64,000 bases of DNA from Mycolicibacterium aichiense (GTDB lineage: Bacteria; Actinomycetota; Actinomycetes; Mycobacteriales; Mycobacteriaceae). This document shows, in pieces, positions 8,015 through 16,990 of this stretch. Made by a program: the position numbers and the translations under genes. The notes beneath the pieces are model-generated. The model made no database searches and had not been told where the DNA came from. It saw nothing but the letters and a program-made list of their open reading frames with translations. Position 1 is the first letter of the stretch. The number at the start of each line of letters is the position of its first letter. The stretch lies in NCBI RefSeq assembly GCF_010726245.1, contig NZ_AP022561.1:1116001-1180000 (forward strand), read 5' to 3'.

Positions 8015-8866
8015 TTACTTCAGCAGCGCGGCGATCTGGCCCTCGGTCGTCACCGGCGGCGCCTCGGGATCGGGCACCTCGGTCTTCGGCAGCACCGCTT
8101 CCGGGTCGGCGAACTCGCGGTACGCCTTGTCGCCGGTCAGGTGAAACAGCAGGAAGCCGGTCAGCAGGGCCCGCACCGTCTTCTGGGTGCGCTTGTCGGA
8201 CCCCGGCATGCCCAGGACCTTGGCGAACCGGCGTTTCTCGGCCAGCCCGGACGACTCGGCCTTGCTGACGATGTGTAGCACCGATCCCTTCCAGGCCTCG
8301 GCCAGGTGCAGGGCGTCGGTGCGCAGGGATTGCGGATCATCGGGTGCGCTGAGCACCAAACCGGGCACCTTCAGCGCTGCCGCCGCTTCCTGGGCCGGGG
8401 GACGGGTCACCGACGGAAACAGCGCCGCGACCGCCTTGGGTGCGCCCGACGCCGCACCGGCCAGGCCCGCCGCGGCGAACACCGCCGCCGAGCCGCCGAA
8501 GCCGTGTCCGGCCAGGCCCAGTTTGGTCGGATGCACGCTGATCTCCCCGGGGCCCAACCGCACGCTTGTGATGATGTCGAGGGTCGTGCCCAGGTCGACC
8601 GACAGGTTGAGCACAGACGGGGCGAGCCCACGCTCGGTGGCGGGGGCGGCCGCCACGATGCCCCAGGACGCGAGGTGCTCCAGCGTTTTCACGTAGTGAT
8701 CGACATCTGTGAGCCAATCGTGGCCGAACGCCACACCGGGCAGGTTGAAGCCCGACGCCGGGGTGAAGACGATGCCGGGTAATCCGGCAAAGGCCAGGTC
8801 ACCGCGTAGAACGTGATGTGGACCGCGGCGCGTCAGCGCCGCGAAGAGCTTGCGTGTCCGGGCCAC
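8015..8866 (-). CDS. Alpha/beta-hydrolase-fold protein with an atypical nucleophile elbow
   Basis: This 283-residue protein resembles dienelactone hydrolase/PET-hydrolase-like folds: 'LPGVAFGHDWLTDVDHY', then 'HPTKLGLAGHGFGGSAAVFAAA' at the position of the nucleophile elbow, then 'KVPGLVLSAPDDPQSL'. The elbow reads G-H-G-F-G-G, where active members have Ser at the middle position, so the canonical nucleophile appears absent. It corresponds in position to Rv3438. It is divergent from glmS with 54 bases between starts. A non-catalytic or unusual role is possible; no substrate can be named. Confidence 0.75.
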   Translation of the reverse strand: MARTRKLFAALTRRGPHHVLRGDLAFAGLPGIVFTPASGFNLPGVAFGHDWLTDVDHYVKTLEHLASWGIVAAAPATERGLAPSVLNLSVDLGTTLDIITSVRLGPGEISVHPTKLGLAGHGFGGSAAVFAAAGLAGAASGAPKAVAALFPSVTRPPAQEAAAALKVPGLVLSAPDDPQSLRTDALHLAEAWKGSVLHIVSKAESSGLAEKRRFAKVLGMPGSDKRTQKTVRALLTGFLLFHLTGDKAYREFADPEAVLPKTEVPDPEAPPVTTEGQIAALLK

Positions 8867-8920
8867 CCCATGAACCTAGCGGACGGGTGTAATCAGCGTG
8901 CTGCACTACCCTGGGTAAAC

Positions 8921-10789
8921 ATGTGCGGAATCGTGGCTTACGTCGGGCATCGTCCTGCCCGGGGTGTCGTGGTCGACGCGCTGCGGCGGATGGAGTATCG
9001 CGGCTACGACTCGTCCGGGGTCGCTCTGCTCGACGGCGACGGCGGCCTGACCGTGCGTCGACGTGCCGGCCGGCTGGCCAATCTCGAGGAGGCGCTGGCC
9101 GAAACCGACTCCGACGCGCTCGCCGGCACCGCGGGAATGGGCCACACCCGGTGGGCCACCCACGGCCGCCCCACCGACCGCAACGCCCACCCGCACCGCG
9201 ACGCGACCGGCAGGTTCGCCGTCGTGCACAACGGGATCATCGAGAACTTCGCCACCCTGCGCCTGGAACTGGAAGCCGACGGCGTCGAGTTCGCCAGCGA
9301 CACCGACAGCGAGGTCGCCGTACATCTGGTCGCACAGGCCTACCGCCAGGGCTCGACGGCCGGCGACTTCGAAGCATCGGTGCTGTCGGTGCTGCGCCGG
9401 TTGGAAGGGCACTTCACGCTGGTCTTCGCCCACGCCGACGACCCCGGCACGATCATCGCCGCCCGCCGCTCCACACCCCTGGTCGTCGGCATCGGCGACG
9501 GCGAAATGTTCATCGGCTCCGACGTCGCTGCGTTCATCGAGTTCACCAGGGACGCCGTCGAGTTGGGTCAGGACCAGGCGGTGGTGATCACCGCGGAAGG
9601 TTACTCGATCACCGATTTCGACGGCAATGACGATGCCGCGAGTGCGCGTGTTTTTCATATCGACTGGGACCTGTCCGCCGCTGAAAAGGGCGGCTACGAC
9701 TACTTCATGCTCAAGGAGATCGCCGAGCAGCCTGCGGCGGTTTCCGACACCCTGCTCGGCCACTTCGTCGACGGCCGCATCGTGCTCGACGAACAACGGC
9801 TGAGCGACCAGGAGCTGCGCGAGATCGACAAGGTCTTCATCGTGGCTTGTGGCACCGCATTCCATTCCGGACTGCTGGCCAAGTACGCGATCGAGCACTG
9901 GACGCGCCTGCCGGTCGAGGTCGAGCTGGCCAGCGAGTTCCGTTACCGAGACCCGGTATTGGACCGCGGCACGCTGGTGATCGCGATCTCCCAGTCCGGT
10001 GAGACCGCCGACACGCTGGAAGCCGTCCGGCACGCCAAGAGCCAGAAGGCCAAGGTGCTGGCGATCTGCAACACCAACGGCAGTCAGATCCCGCGGGAAG
10101 CCGACGCGGTGCTCTACACCCGCGCCGGACCCGAGATCGGGGTGGCGGCCACCAAGACGTTCCTGGCCCAGATCGCCGCCAACTACCTCGTCGGCCTCGC
10201 CCTGGCCCAGGCCCGGGGTACCAAGTATCCCGACGAAGTCGAGCGCGAGTACCACGAGTTGGAGTCGATGCCCGACCTGGTGGCCAGGACGCTCGACCAC
10301 ATGGGACCCATCACCGAGCTGGCGCAGCAATTCGCGTCGTCGCCGACGGTGCTGTTCCTTGGCCGCCACGTCGGTTACCCGGTGGCGCTCGAGGGTGCGC
10401 TCAAGCTGAAGGAACTGGCCTACATGCATGCCGAGGGCTTCGCCGCCGGCGAGCTCAAGCACGGCCCGATCGCGCTCATCGAAGAAGGCTTGCCCGTCAT
10501 CGTGGTGATGCCGTCGCCGAAGAACGCGGCGACCTTGCATGCCAAGCTGCTGAGCAATATCCGCGAGATCCAGGCCCGCGGGGCCGTCACGATCGTGATC
10601 GCCGAGGAAGGTGACGACACGGTGCGTCCCTACGCCGACCACATCTTCGAAATACCGGCGGTCTCAACGCTTTTCCAGCCGCTGCTGTCGACGGTCCCGC
10701 TGCAGGTGTTCGCCGCGGCGGTGGCCAGGGCTCGTGGCTATGACGTCGACAAGCCGCGCAACCTGGCCAAGTCCGTCACGGTCGAGTAG
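8921..10789 (+). CDS. glmS: Glutamine-fructose-6-phosphate aminotransferase (isomerizing)
   Basis: GlmS makes glucosamine-6-phosphate from fructose-6-phosphate and glutamine, the first step of hexosamine synthesis; GlmM acts next. The 622-residue protein begins 'MCGIVAYVGHRPA', with Cys2 as the N-terminal nucleophile of the glutaminase domain after Met removal. 'GHTRWATHG' and 'HNGIIENF' are glutaminase signatures. Two SIS sugar-isomerase domains follow ('ISQSGETADTLEAVRHAK' and 'GRHVGYPVALEGALKLKE'), and the C-terminus 'KPRNLAKSVTVE' is the conserved tail. Upstream in-frame codons to 8813 are inside the divergent gene and are not used. No glmS ribozyme was seen upstream. Confidence 0.97.
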   Translation: MCGIVAYVGHRPARGVVVDALRRMEYRGYDSSGVALLDGDGGLTVRRRAGRLANLEEALAETDSDALAGTAGMGHTRWATHGRPTDRNAHPHRDATGRFAVVHNGIIENFATLRLELEADGVEFASDTDSEVAVHLVAQAYRQGSTAGDFEASVLSVLRRLEGHFTLVFAHADDPGTIIAARRSTPLVVGIGDGEMFIGSDVAAFIEFTRDAVELGQDQAVVITAEGYSITDFDGNDDAASARVFHIDWDLSAAEKGGYDYFMLKEIAEQPAAVSDTLLGHFVDGRIVLDEQRLSDQELREIDKVFIVACGTAFHSGLLAKYAIEHWTRLPVEVELASEFRYRDPVLDRGTLVIAISQSGETADTLEAVRHAKSQKAKVLAICNTNGSQIPREADAVLYTRAGPEIGVAATKTFLAQIAANYLVGLALAQARGTKYPDEVEREYHELESMPDLVARTLDHMGPITELAQQFASSPTVLFLGRHVGYPVALEGALKLKELAYMHAEGFAAGELKHGPIALIEEGLPVIVVMPSPKNAATLHAKLLSNIREIQARGAVTIVIAEEGDDTVRPYADHIFEIPAVSTLFQPLLSTVPLQVFAAAVARARGYDVDKPRNLAKSVTVE

Positions 10790-10793
10790 CGGG

Positions 10794-11462
10794 TCAGCCC
10801 AGCCGGGCGACGGCGTCCACGATGTCGGCAACTTCAGTACGGGTTGTGTAGTCGGGGTGCACGTCGCTCCACGCGATCACGCCCCGGCTGTCGAGAACCA
10901 GGACGGTGGGCATCGGTAGCTCATAGCCGCCGTCCGCGTTCGCCTCGCGCAGATCGATGCCGAGCTTCTGCGTCACCGCCTGCGACGCCTCCGATGGTGT
11001 GACGACGATGCCGAGCGCCTTGGCGATCTGGTTGCCGGGGTCGGAGACCACATCGAAGGTCAATCCATTGGCTTGCGTTGCCGACAGTGAGCCGTCGGGC
11101 TTCTGCGGGCTGATGGCAATCAATGGAATTCCCCGCGCGGCCAGCGCCGGGACCAACTGGTCCTGGTAGGTCTTCAGCGCGAGATTGCAGTACGGGCACC
11201 ACGCCCCGCGATAGAAAACCACGACAGCTGGGCGATTTGCGCGCAGGGTGCCGATCCTGGTCGGTTTGCCTTGTGGGTCAATGAGTTCCGGGTCCGGTAG
11301 TGCAGTGCCCGGCTGTGCGGCCCCGGACGGAATGCCGTCGGCGACCATGCGTTTCTGGTCGGCGGTGAACACCTCGACCGCCTCGGCGGGAAGATGACCT
11401 GCCATGCCCTCCTGCAGTTGTGCGACCTGCGCGGCGATCGTGGTCGGTTCGGTGGTGGACAC
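10794..11462 (-). CDS. Peroxiredoxin-like (AhpC/TSA family) protein
   Basis: The 222-residue protein has a thioredoxin-fold core with the motif 'YRGAWCPYCN' (Cys89, Cys92), then 'IAISPQKPDGSL' and a C-terminal 'ELPMPTVLVLDSRGVIAW'. This is the AhpC/TSA-like group annotated as alkyl hydroperoxide reductase/thiol peroxidase-like, probably reducing peroxides or disulfides in the cytoplasm. The start is GTG 11462, with AAGGAG just upstream. It is the last gene of an apparent unit NTF2-like, TetR, peroxiredoxin on this strand, so control by the TetR is likely. It is convergent with glmS, only four bases apart. Confidence 0.85.
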   Translation of the reverse strand: MSTTEPTTIAAQVAQLQEGMAGHLPAEAVEVFTADQKRMVADGIPSGAAQPGTALPDPELIDPQGKPTRIGTLRANRPAVVVFYRGAWCPYCNLALKTYQDQLVPALAARGIPLIAISPQKPDGSLSATQANGLTFDVVSDPGNQIAKALGIVVTPSEASQAVTQKLGIDLREANADGGYELPMPTVLVLDSRGVIAWSDVHPDYTTRTEVADIVDAVARLG

Positions 11463-11527
11463 GTTGACTCCTTCTGATTGACCTCTGTCGATCGTCCCGA
11501 GTCAAAAATGGAGTGTCAATGCCAAAA

Positions 11528-12196
11528 CTAGCGGTGTTGAACGGTGTTGCCAGCCTGTGTCAGATGCGTACCGATGTGGGCAATCACCGTGTCCATCGCG
11601 GCCGCCAATGCCGCGGTGTCCCGGTTTACCTGGCTGAGCAGGAGTCCGCCCTGGGTGGCGGCCAGCAGAGCGAGGGCGAGCCGGTCGGTGTCGGTGCCCT
11701 CGATGAACTGGCCGGCGGAGGCCATCGATGCCAGTCCCGTGCGCAAGATGCGCTCCCACTCGGCGAACCACCGCGCCAGCTGAGCGCGCGCCACGGCGTC
11801 GGTCTCGGACAGATCGGCTGCGAGCGACCCCAATGGGCACCCGCCGACACAGTTCTGAGCTGTGCGTATGCCGATGACGAGATCACGCCAACGCCATAGA
11901 TCGTCGACGCATGTCACCCGGTCAAGACCGAGATGCTGGACATCGAGAACCCGTTGGCCCTGAAGTTCGATGACCGCCGCCACCAGAGTGCTCTTGTCGG
12001 TGAAGTAGTGGTACAACTGGGACGAGCTGATGCCGGCAGCCGCCTGAATGTCTTCTATCGTCGTCCGCGCCACGCCGCGTTCCTGCATCAGGCTGGCGGC
12101 CACCCCAACGATCCGGTCGCGGGTCTGCACGCCCTTTGCCGTGAGCCGGCGCCCATTCGTCGACGCAGCCTTCGCATCCCGGCCTGGATCAGTCAC
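11528..12196 (-). CDS. TetR-family transcriptional regulator
   Basis: The protein has 222 residues. The N-terminal helix-turn-helix is clear: 'TRDRIVGVAASLMQERGVARTTIEDIQAAAGISSSQLYHYFTDKSTL' spans residues about 25-70. The variable C-terminal ligand domain includes 'CVGGCPLGSLAADL', a stretch common in the TetR group that regulates oxidoreductase or electrophile-response genes. It sits 18 bases downstream of the NTF2-like gene and 65 bases upstream of the peroxiredoxin gene, so it probably controls this small operon. The ligand is unknown. Confidence 0.88.
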   Translation of the reverse strand: MTDPGRDAKAASTNGRRLTAKGVQTRDRIVGVAASLMQERGVARTTIEDIQAAAGISSSQLYHYFTDKSTLVAAVIELQGQRVLDVQHLGLDRVTCVDDLWRWRDLVIGIRTAQNCVGGCPLGSLAADLSETDAVARAQLARWFAEWERILRTGLASMASAGQFIEGTDTDRLALALLAATQGGLLLSQVNRDTAALAAAMDTVIAHIGTHLTQAGNTVQHR

Positions 12197-12214
12197 TCCA
12201 AAATGGTACCGGTG

Positions 12215-12592
12215 TCACCCAGCGACGGCGGTCTGCTGGTACAACACCAACCGCCATCTGCCGTCGACGCGGTGATACACCGACGACATGGCTCCTACGA
12301 ACGGCTCGTCAGCGCCGTCGCGTTCGGCGGTGCCGAGGTACACCAGCGCAGCCGCGTCGGCACCGGCGGAAATGATGTGCTCGTCGGATAGCGTGAAGCT
12401 CTTCCACGGTGGTGCTTGGCCGAGCGCCGAGATCACAGCGGACCGGCCCATCATGGAACCGTTGGCCAACACCATCACAGCGTCCTCGGTCATCAGGTCG
12501 CCGTAGAAGCGGTCACCGGAGGACTCACACAGCGATTGCCACCCCGCGCGTTCGATCTCCAGGAGTTCGTCGAGTAATTGCTGATCGGTCAT
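12215..12592 (-). CDS. NTF2-like (DUF4440/SnoaL-type) protein
   Basis: The start is ATG 12592 (MTDQQLL), giving 125 residues; the open frame upstream to 12766 lies over the divergent nnrD gene. The sequence follows the NTF2-like cone fold: an N-terminal helix 'LLDELLEIERAGWQSLCES', 'FYGDLMTEDAVMVLANG', and closing strands 'MSSVYHRVDGRWRLVLYQQT'. Such proteins are small dimeric enzymes or binding proteins, and no catalytic residues can be assigned with certainty. It appears to be the first gene of the unit that continues with TetR and peroxiredoxin. Confidence 0.75.
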   Translation of the reverse strand: MTDQQLLDELLEIERAGWQSLCESSGDRFYGDLMTEDAVMVLANGSMMGRSAVISALGQAPPWKSFTLSDEHIISAGADAAALVYLGTAERDGADEPFVGAMSSVYHRVDGRWRLVLYQQTAVAG

Positions 12593-12654
12593 AACAGCGG
12601 ATACCCGTTCGGAGTTGGCTGTTATTAGCCGATCAGCACGTAACCTTGGTGCCG

Positions 12655-14112
12655 ATGCGGCACTACTACACCGCCGACGCGATTCGCGCCGCCGAGGCGC
12701 CCCTGCTGGCCAGCCTGCCCGATGGTGTGCTGATGCGTCGCGCCGCCTACGGGTTGGCCGCCGCAATCGCCCGCGAGCTGCGAACGCGCACCGGCGGAGT
12801 GGCCGGGCGCCTGCTCTGCGCGGTGGTCGGCTCGGGCGACAACGGCGGCGATGCGCTGTGGGCGGCCACCCTCCTGCGTCGCCGCGGGGCTGCCGCGACC
12901 GCGGTGCTGCTCAACCCCGACCGGACTCACGCCAAGGCGCTGGCCGCGTTTCGATCTGCCGGTGGCCGGGTGGTGCCGGCCGTGCCGCCGTCGACCGATC
13001 TCGTGATCGACGGGGTGGTCGGCATCTCCGGCAGTGGCCCCCTGCGGCCGGCGGCCGCCGAGGTGTTCGCCGCTGCCGACGACGCCGGGATCCCGGTCGT
13101 TGCCGTCGACATCCCCAGTGGCATCGACGTCCAGACCGGCGCGATCACCGGGCCGGCCGTGCGCGCGGCACTCACCGTCACCTTCGGTGGTCTCAAACCC
13201 GTTCACGCTCTCGCCGACTGCGGCAGGGTCGAACTCATCGACATCGGCCTGGACCTTCCGCCCACCGATGTGCTGGGCATGGAAGCCGCTGACGTCAAGG
13301 CCCGTTGGCCGCTGCCCGGAGTGCGCGACGACAAGTACAGCCAGGGTGTCACCGGCATCCTGGCCGGCTCGTCGACGTATCCCGGCGCGGCGATCCTGTG
13401 CACCGGGGCGGCGGTGGCGACGACATCGGGGATGAAGCGCTACGCCGGGTCGGCTGCAGCCGAGGTCGTGTCGCATTGGCCTGAGGTGGTGGCCGCGCCC
13501 AACCCGCACGCCGCCGGGCGGGTGCAGTCCTGGGTGGTCGGCCCGGGCCTGGGTACTGACGAAAAGGGCTTCGCTGCATTACATTTCGCGCTCAGTTCAG
13601 ATCTTCCGGTGGTGGTCGACGCGGACGCCCTGACCATCCTGTCCACCCAGCCGGACCTGGTGGCGGGCCGGGCGGCGCCGACGGTGCTGACCCCGCACGC
13701 CGGTGAGTTCGCCCGACTTGCCGGTGGGCCGCCGGGGGAGGACCGGGTGGCCGCCACCCGCCGGCTGGCCGAGGCCTTCGGCGCGACCGTGCTGCTCAAG
13801 GGCAACGTCACCGTGATCGCCGAGCCTTCGGCGGGCAGGAGCGGAGCGACCGGCGGATCAGCAGAGGGCTGCGTCTACCTCAACCCGGCCGGTGGTTCCT
13901 GGGCGGCGACCGCCGGATCCGGTGACGTGCTGTCGGGGATGATCGGTGCGCTGCTGGCCTCGGGTCTGCCGCCGGCCGAGGCAGCCGCGGCGGCGGCATT
14001 CGTGCACGCGCGGGCCGCCAATGCCTCGGCCGCCGATCCCGGCCCGGCCCCCGCGCCGACATCGGCCTCGCGCATCCTCGCCCACATTCGTCAAGCCATC
14101 GCAGAACTGTAG
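12655..14112 (+). CDS. nnrD: Bifunctional NAD(P)H-hydrate repair enzyme (epimerase plus ADP-dependent dehydratase)
   Basis: This enzyme repairs damaged hydrated NAD(P)H. The 485-residue protein fuses an N-terminal YjeF-type epimerase ('AVVGSGDNGGDALWAATLL' near residue 60, 'DIPSGIDVQTG') to a C-terminal ribokinase-like dehydratase ('KYSQGVTGILAGSSTYPGAA', 'VVDADALTIL', 'LTPHAGEFARL', and 'AATAGSGDVLSGMIGAL', the catalytic Asp loop). ATG 12655 is preferred; GTG 12649 and TTG 12646 are alternatives in frame. GadB follows 11 bases downstream on the same strand, as in M. tuberculosis Rv3433c-Rv3432c. Confidence 0.93.
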   Translation: MRHYYTADAIRAAEAPLLASLPDGVLMRRAAYGLAAAIARELRTRTGGVAGRLLCAVVGSGDNGGDALWAATLLRRRGAAATAVLLNPDRTHAKALAAFRSAGGRVVPAVPPSTDLVIDGVVGISGSGPLRPAAAEVFAAADDAGIPVVAVDIPSGIDVQTGAITGPAVRAALTVTFGGLKPVHALADCGRVELIDIGLDLPPTDVLGMEAADVKARWPLPGVRDDKYSQGVTGILAGSSTYPGAAILCTGAAVATTSGMKRYAGSAAAEVVSHWPEVVAAPNPHAAGRVQSWVVGPGLGTDEKGFAALHFALSSDLPVVVDADALTILSTQPDLVAGRAAPTVLTPHAGEFARLAGGPPGEDRVAATRRLAEAFGATVLLKGNVTVIAEPSAGRSGATGGSAEGCVYLNPAGGSWAATAGSGDVLSGMIGALLASGLPPAEAAAAAAFVHARAANASAADPGPAPAPTSASRILAHIRQAIAEL

Positions 14113-14123
14113 AAAGGACACCC

Positions 14124-15503
14124 GTGCCCCACGTCAAATATCGTTCCCCGTCGATCGCACCGGCCTACACCGGACGCCTGTCGACCGACCCCATCCCGTC
14201 ACTGCGGCTGCCCGACGAGGCGATGGAACCCACTGCGGCATACCGGTTCATCCACGACGAGCTGATGCTCGACGGCAGCTCGCGGCTCAACCTCGCCACG
14301 TTCGTCACCACCTGGATGGACCCCGAGGCCGAGAAGCTGATGTCGGAGACGTTCGACAAGAACATGATCGACAAGGACGAGTACCCGGCGACGGCTGCCA
14401 TCGAATCCCGTTGTGTGGCAATGGTTGCCGATCTCTTCCATGCCGAGAACCTGCGCGACGACGACGCCTCCACCGCGGTCGGGGTGTCCACGATCGGGTC
14501 GTCGGAGGCCGTGATGCTCGGCGGTCTGGCACTGAAGTGGCGCTGGAAGGCCCGCGTCGGGGACAAGTGGAAGACCCGCACCCCCAACCTGGTGATGGGT
14601 GCCAACGTGCAGGTGGTGTGGGAAAAGTTCTGCCGTTACTTCGAAGTCGAGCCGCGCTACCTCCCGATGGCCGAGGACCGCTACGTCATCACTCCCGAGC
14701 AGGTGCTGGACGCCGTCGACGAGGACACCATCGGCGTGGTGGGCATCCTGGGCACCACCTACACCGGTGAACTGGAGCCGATCGCCGAGATCTGTGCGGC
14801 ACTGGACACGTTGCAGGCGGACAAGGGACTCGACATCCCCGTGCATGTCGATGCGGCCAGCGGCGGATTCGTGGTGCCGTTCCTGCACACCGACCTCAAG
14901 TGGGATTTCCGGTTGCCGCGCGTGGCGTCGATCAACGTCAGCGGCCACAAGTACGGGCTGACCTATCCGGGTATCGGATTCGTGGTGTGGCGCAACGCCG
15001 ATTGCCTCCCCGAGGAGCTGGTGTTCCGGGTGAACTACCTCGGCGGGGACATGCCGACGTTCACCCTGAACTTCTCCCGGCCGGGCAATCAGGTGGTCGG
15101 CCAGTACTACAACTTCCTGCGGTTGGGCCGGGCCGGCTACACCCACGTGATGCAGTGCCTGTCGGCGACGGCCCGCTGGTTCTCCGACCAACTGGAGGCC
15201 TGCCAGCACTTCGAGGTGATCTCCGACGGCTCGGCGATACCGGTGGTGGCGTTCCGGCTCAAGGGCGACTTGGGCTACACCGAGTTCGACGTGTCGGCGG
15301 CGCTGCGTTCCTACGGCTGGCAGGTGCCGGCGTACACGATGCCCGACGGCGCGGAGAACATCTCGGTGCTGCGGGTGGTTGTGCGAGAAGGGTTCTCGGC
15401 TGACCTGGCCCGCTCACTGTGGGCGGACCTCAACGCCGTGCTGGGCCACCTCGACGCGATCCAGCCCGACGGCCACTTCACTCAGGAGCACTTCGCGCAC
15501 TAG
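14124..15503 (+). CDS. gadB: Glutamate decarboxylase
   Basis: GadB is a cytoplasmic PLP enzyme that decarboxylates glutamate to GABA, consuming a proton. The 459-residue protein has 'HVDAASGGFVVPFL' with the PLP-contacting Asp, and 'SINVSGHKYGLTYPG' carrying Lys276 as the Schiff-base lysine. The start is GTG 14124, preceded by AGAAAGGA. No glutamate/GABA antiporter is seen nearby, so a role in the GABA shunt is as likely as acid resistance. It is convergent with the flavoprotein gene at 15510. Confidence 0.95.
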   Translation: MPHVKYRSPSIAPAYTGRLSTDPIPSLRLPDEAMEPTAAYRFIHDELMLDGSSRLNLATFVTTWMDPEAEKLMSETFDKNMIDKDEYPATAAIESRCVAMVADLFHAENLRDDDASTAVGVSTIGSSEAVMLGGLALKWRWKARVGDKWKTRTPNLVMGANVQVVWEKFCRYFEVEPRYLPMAEDRYVITPEQVLDAVDEDTIGVVGILGTTYTGELEPIAEICAALDTLQADKGLDIPVHVDAASGGFVVPFLHTDLKWDFRLPRVASINVSGHKYGLTYPGIGFVVWRNADCLPEELVFRVNYLGGDMPTFTLNFSRPGNQVVGQYYNFLRLGRAGYTHVMQCLSATARWFSDQLEACQHFEVISDGSAIPVVAFRLKGDLGYTEFDVSAALRSYGWQVPAYTMPDGAENISVLRVVVREGFSADLARSLWADLNAVLGHLDAIQPDGHFTQEHFAH

Positions 15504-15509
15504 GCCCGA

Positions 15510-16910
15510 TCAGCTGCTCGGTGCCGCCAATGCGCCGAGCAGCTGATTGAAGGCCTCCGTCATCGACGGGTGGGTGTAGATGGTGTCGCGCAACTCGGTG
15601 GCGGTGATGCCGTGGCGCATGGCGAGTGCGACGGTGTTGATGACTTCATGGGAGTCGTAGCTGAGAAGCGCTGCGCCCAGGATCTTGTCGGTGCCCGCAT
15701 CCACGACGACCTTCATGAGTCCTGCCGTCTCGTCGACGATGCGGGCCCGTGGCACCGTCGCCATGGCGGCAACCGGCAGCGTGGCGACCAGGATGTCCAT
15801 CCCGGCTGCCACCGCCGCGGCCTCGGTGAGGCCCACCCGCGCCAGCGGCGGCGAGGTGAACAGCACGTACGGGACGGCGGTGCGGCTGGCAGTGCTTCGG
15901 GATCCGTCACCGGCGAGCTGAGAGAGCACCACGCGGTAATCGTCGAGCGAGATGTAGGTGAACTGCGGACCGCCGTTGACGTCACCGACGGCGAAGATGT
16001 GCGGTTGGCTGGTGCGCAGATACTCGTCGACGACAATCGCACGCGCACCGGTGGTTTCGACACCGGCCTCGGCCAGACCGAGGTCGTCGGTGACGGGTTC
16101 CCGGCCCAGCGCCACCAGCACGGCGTCGGCCTCGACCGCGTGCTGCATCCGGTCGGCCTGAAAGGTTACCCACGCCGCCTGGCGGGCTTCGGTCACCGAG
16201 GTGACCTCAGCGGCAGTGACGATCTCGACGCCCCTGCTGCTAAGAATGTCGTGCAGGCAGGCCGCCACGTCGGCATCCTCGCGACCGAGGATCCGCGGAC
16301 CGTGTTCCAGCACGGTCACCTCGGATCCGTATCGGGCGAACATCGCCGCGAATTCGAGACCGACATAGCCGCCGCCGAGTACCGTCAACAACCCCGGAAG
16401 CTCAGGCAGGCTGAGCAATTCGGTGCTGGTCATGACCTGGGGTGTGGTGGACAGCCCGGGGATGTCGGGCAGCACCGGTCGTGATCCGGTGCCGATGACG
16501 ATCGACTGGGCGACCACGGTGACCGTCGCACCGCCGACGGTCTCGACCTGCAGTGTGTGCGGGTCGGTGAAGCGCGCGTGCCCGGTGAGAACAGTCACGG
16601 TGTCGAGGTTGTCGAGCATCGCGAAGTTCACCGCGCGCAGGTCGGCGGTGAGGTCGGCCGTCGCTGCCACCGCCGAGCGGTAGGCGTCTTCGTAGACACC
16701 GCCTGGCGTGAGATGTTCGGCCCGGTAGACCATCGACTTCGTCGGCACGCAGCCGATGTTGATGCACGTGCCGCCGTACATCAGCGCCGACTGCTCGATC
16801 ATCACCACCCGCCGGCCCTGGCGGCCCAGCGCGGCGGCCAGCGTCTTACCGCCTTTGCCGAAACCGATGACCGCGAGGTCGGCCTCGATGTGTTCGACGT
16901 TCAACGGCAT
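15510..16910 (-). CDS. RclA-like FAD-dependent pyridine nucleotide-disulfide oxidoreductase
   Basis: The 466-residue protein is a flavin disulfide reductase: FAD-binding 'DLAVIGFGKGGKTLAAALG', redox-active 'GGTCINIGCVPTKS' (Cys49, Cys54), NAD-binding 'VLGGGYVGLEFAAMFA', FAD-contact 'FAVGDVNGGPQFTYISLDDYR', and the C-terminal dimerisation motif 'HPSMTEAFNQLL'. The 'MYGGTCINIGC' context and overall length fit RclA of E. coli (reactive chlorine/copper resistance) better than lipoamide or mercuric reductases, because there is no heavy-metal domain. It probably reduces an oxidant or metal with NAD(P)H. The specific function is inference. It is divergent from the Ddn-like gene. Confidence 0.82.
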   Translation of the reverse strand: MPLNVEHIEADLAVIGFGKGGKTLAAALGRQGRRVVMIEQSALMYGGTCINIGCVPTKSMVYRAEHLTPGGVYEDAYRSAVAATADLTADLRAVNFAMLDNLDTVTVLTGHARFTDPHTLQVETVGGATVTVVAQSIVIGTGSRPVLPDIPGLSTTPQVMTSTELLSLPELPGLLTVLGGGYVGLEFAAMFARYGSEVTVLEHGPRILGREDADVAACLHDILSSRGVEIVTAAEVTSVTEARQAAWVTFQADRMQHAVEADAVLVALGREPVTDDLGLAEAGVETTGARAIVVDEYLRTSQPHIFAVGDVNGGPQFTYISLDDYRVVLSQLAGDGSRSTASRTAVPYVLFTSPPLARVGLTEAAAVAAGMDILVATLPVAAMATVPRARIVDETAGLMKVVVDAGTDKILGAALLSYDSHEVINTVALAMRHGITATELRDTIYTHPSMTEAFNQLLGALAAPSS

Positions 16911-16990
16911 CTATCACTCCATCCGCGCGGCTACTGCGACGAATGCTAGCGTCGGAATGCCGTGAGCGATTACCGACCGAAAGAGGTCCG

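Noticed and set aside
8870..8920. Possible glmS ribozyme upstream of glmS
   Set aside because: The gap between divergent starts is only 54 bases, too short for the ribozyme, which is a feature of Firmicutes-type leaders.
8906..10642. A 578-codon open frame opposite glmS
   Set aside because: Antisense to an intact glmS, with composition typical of a shadow frame.
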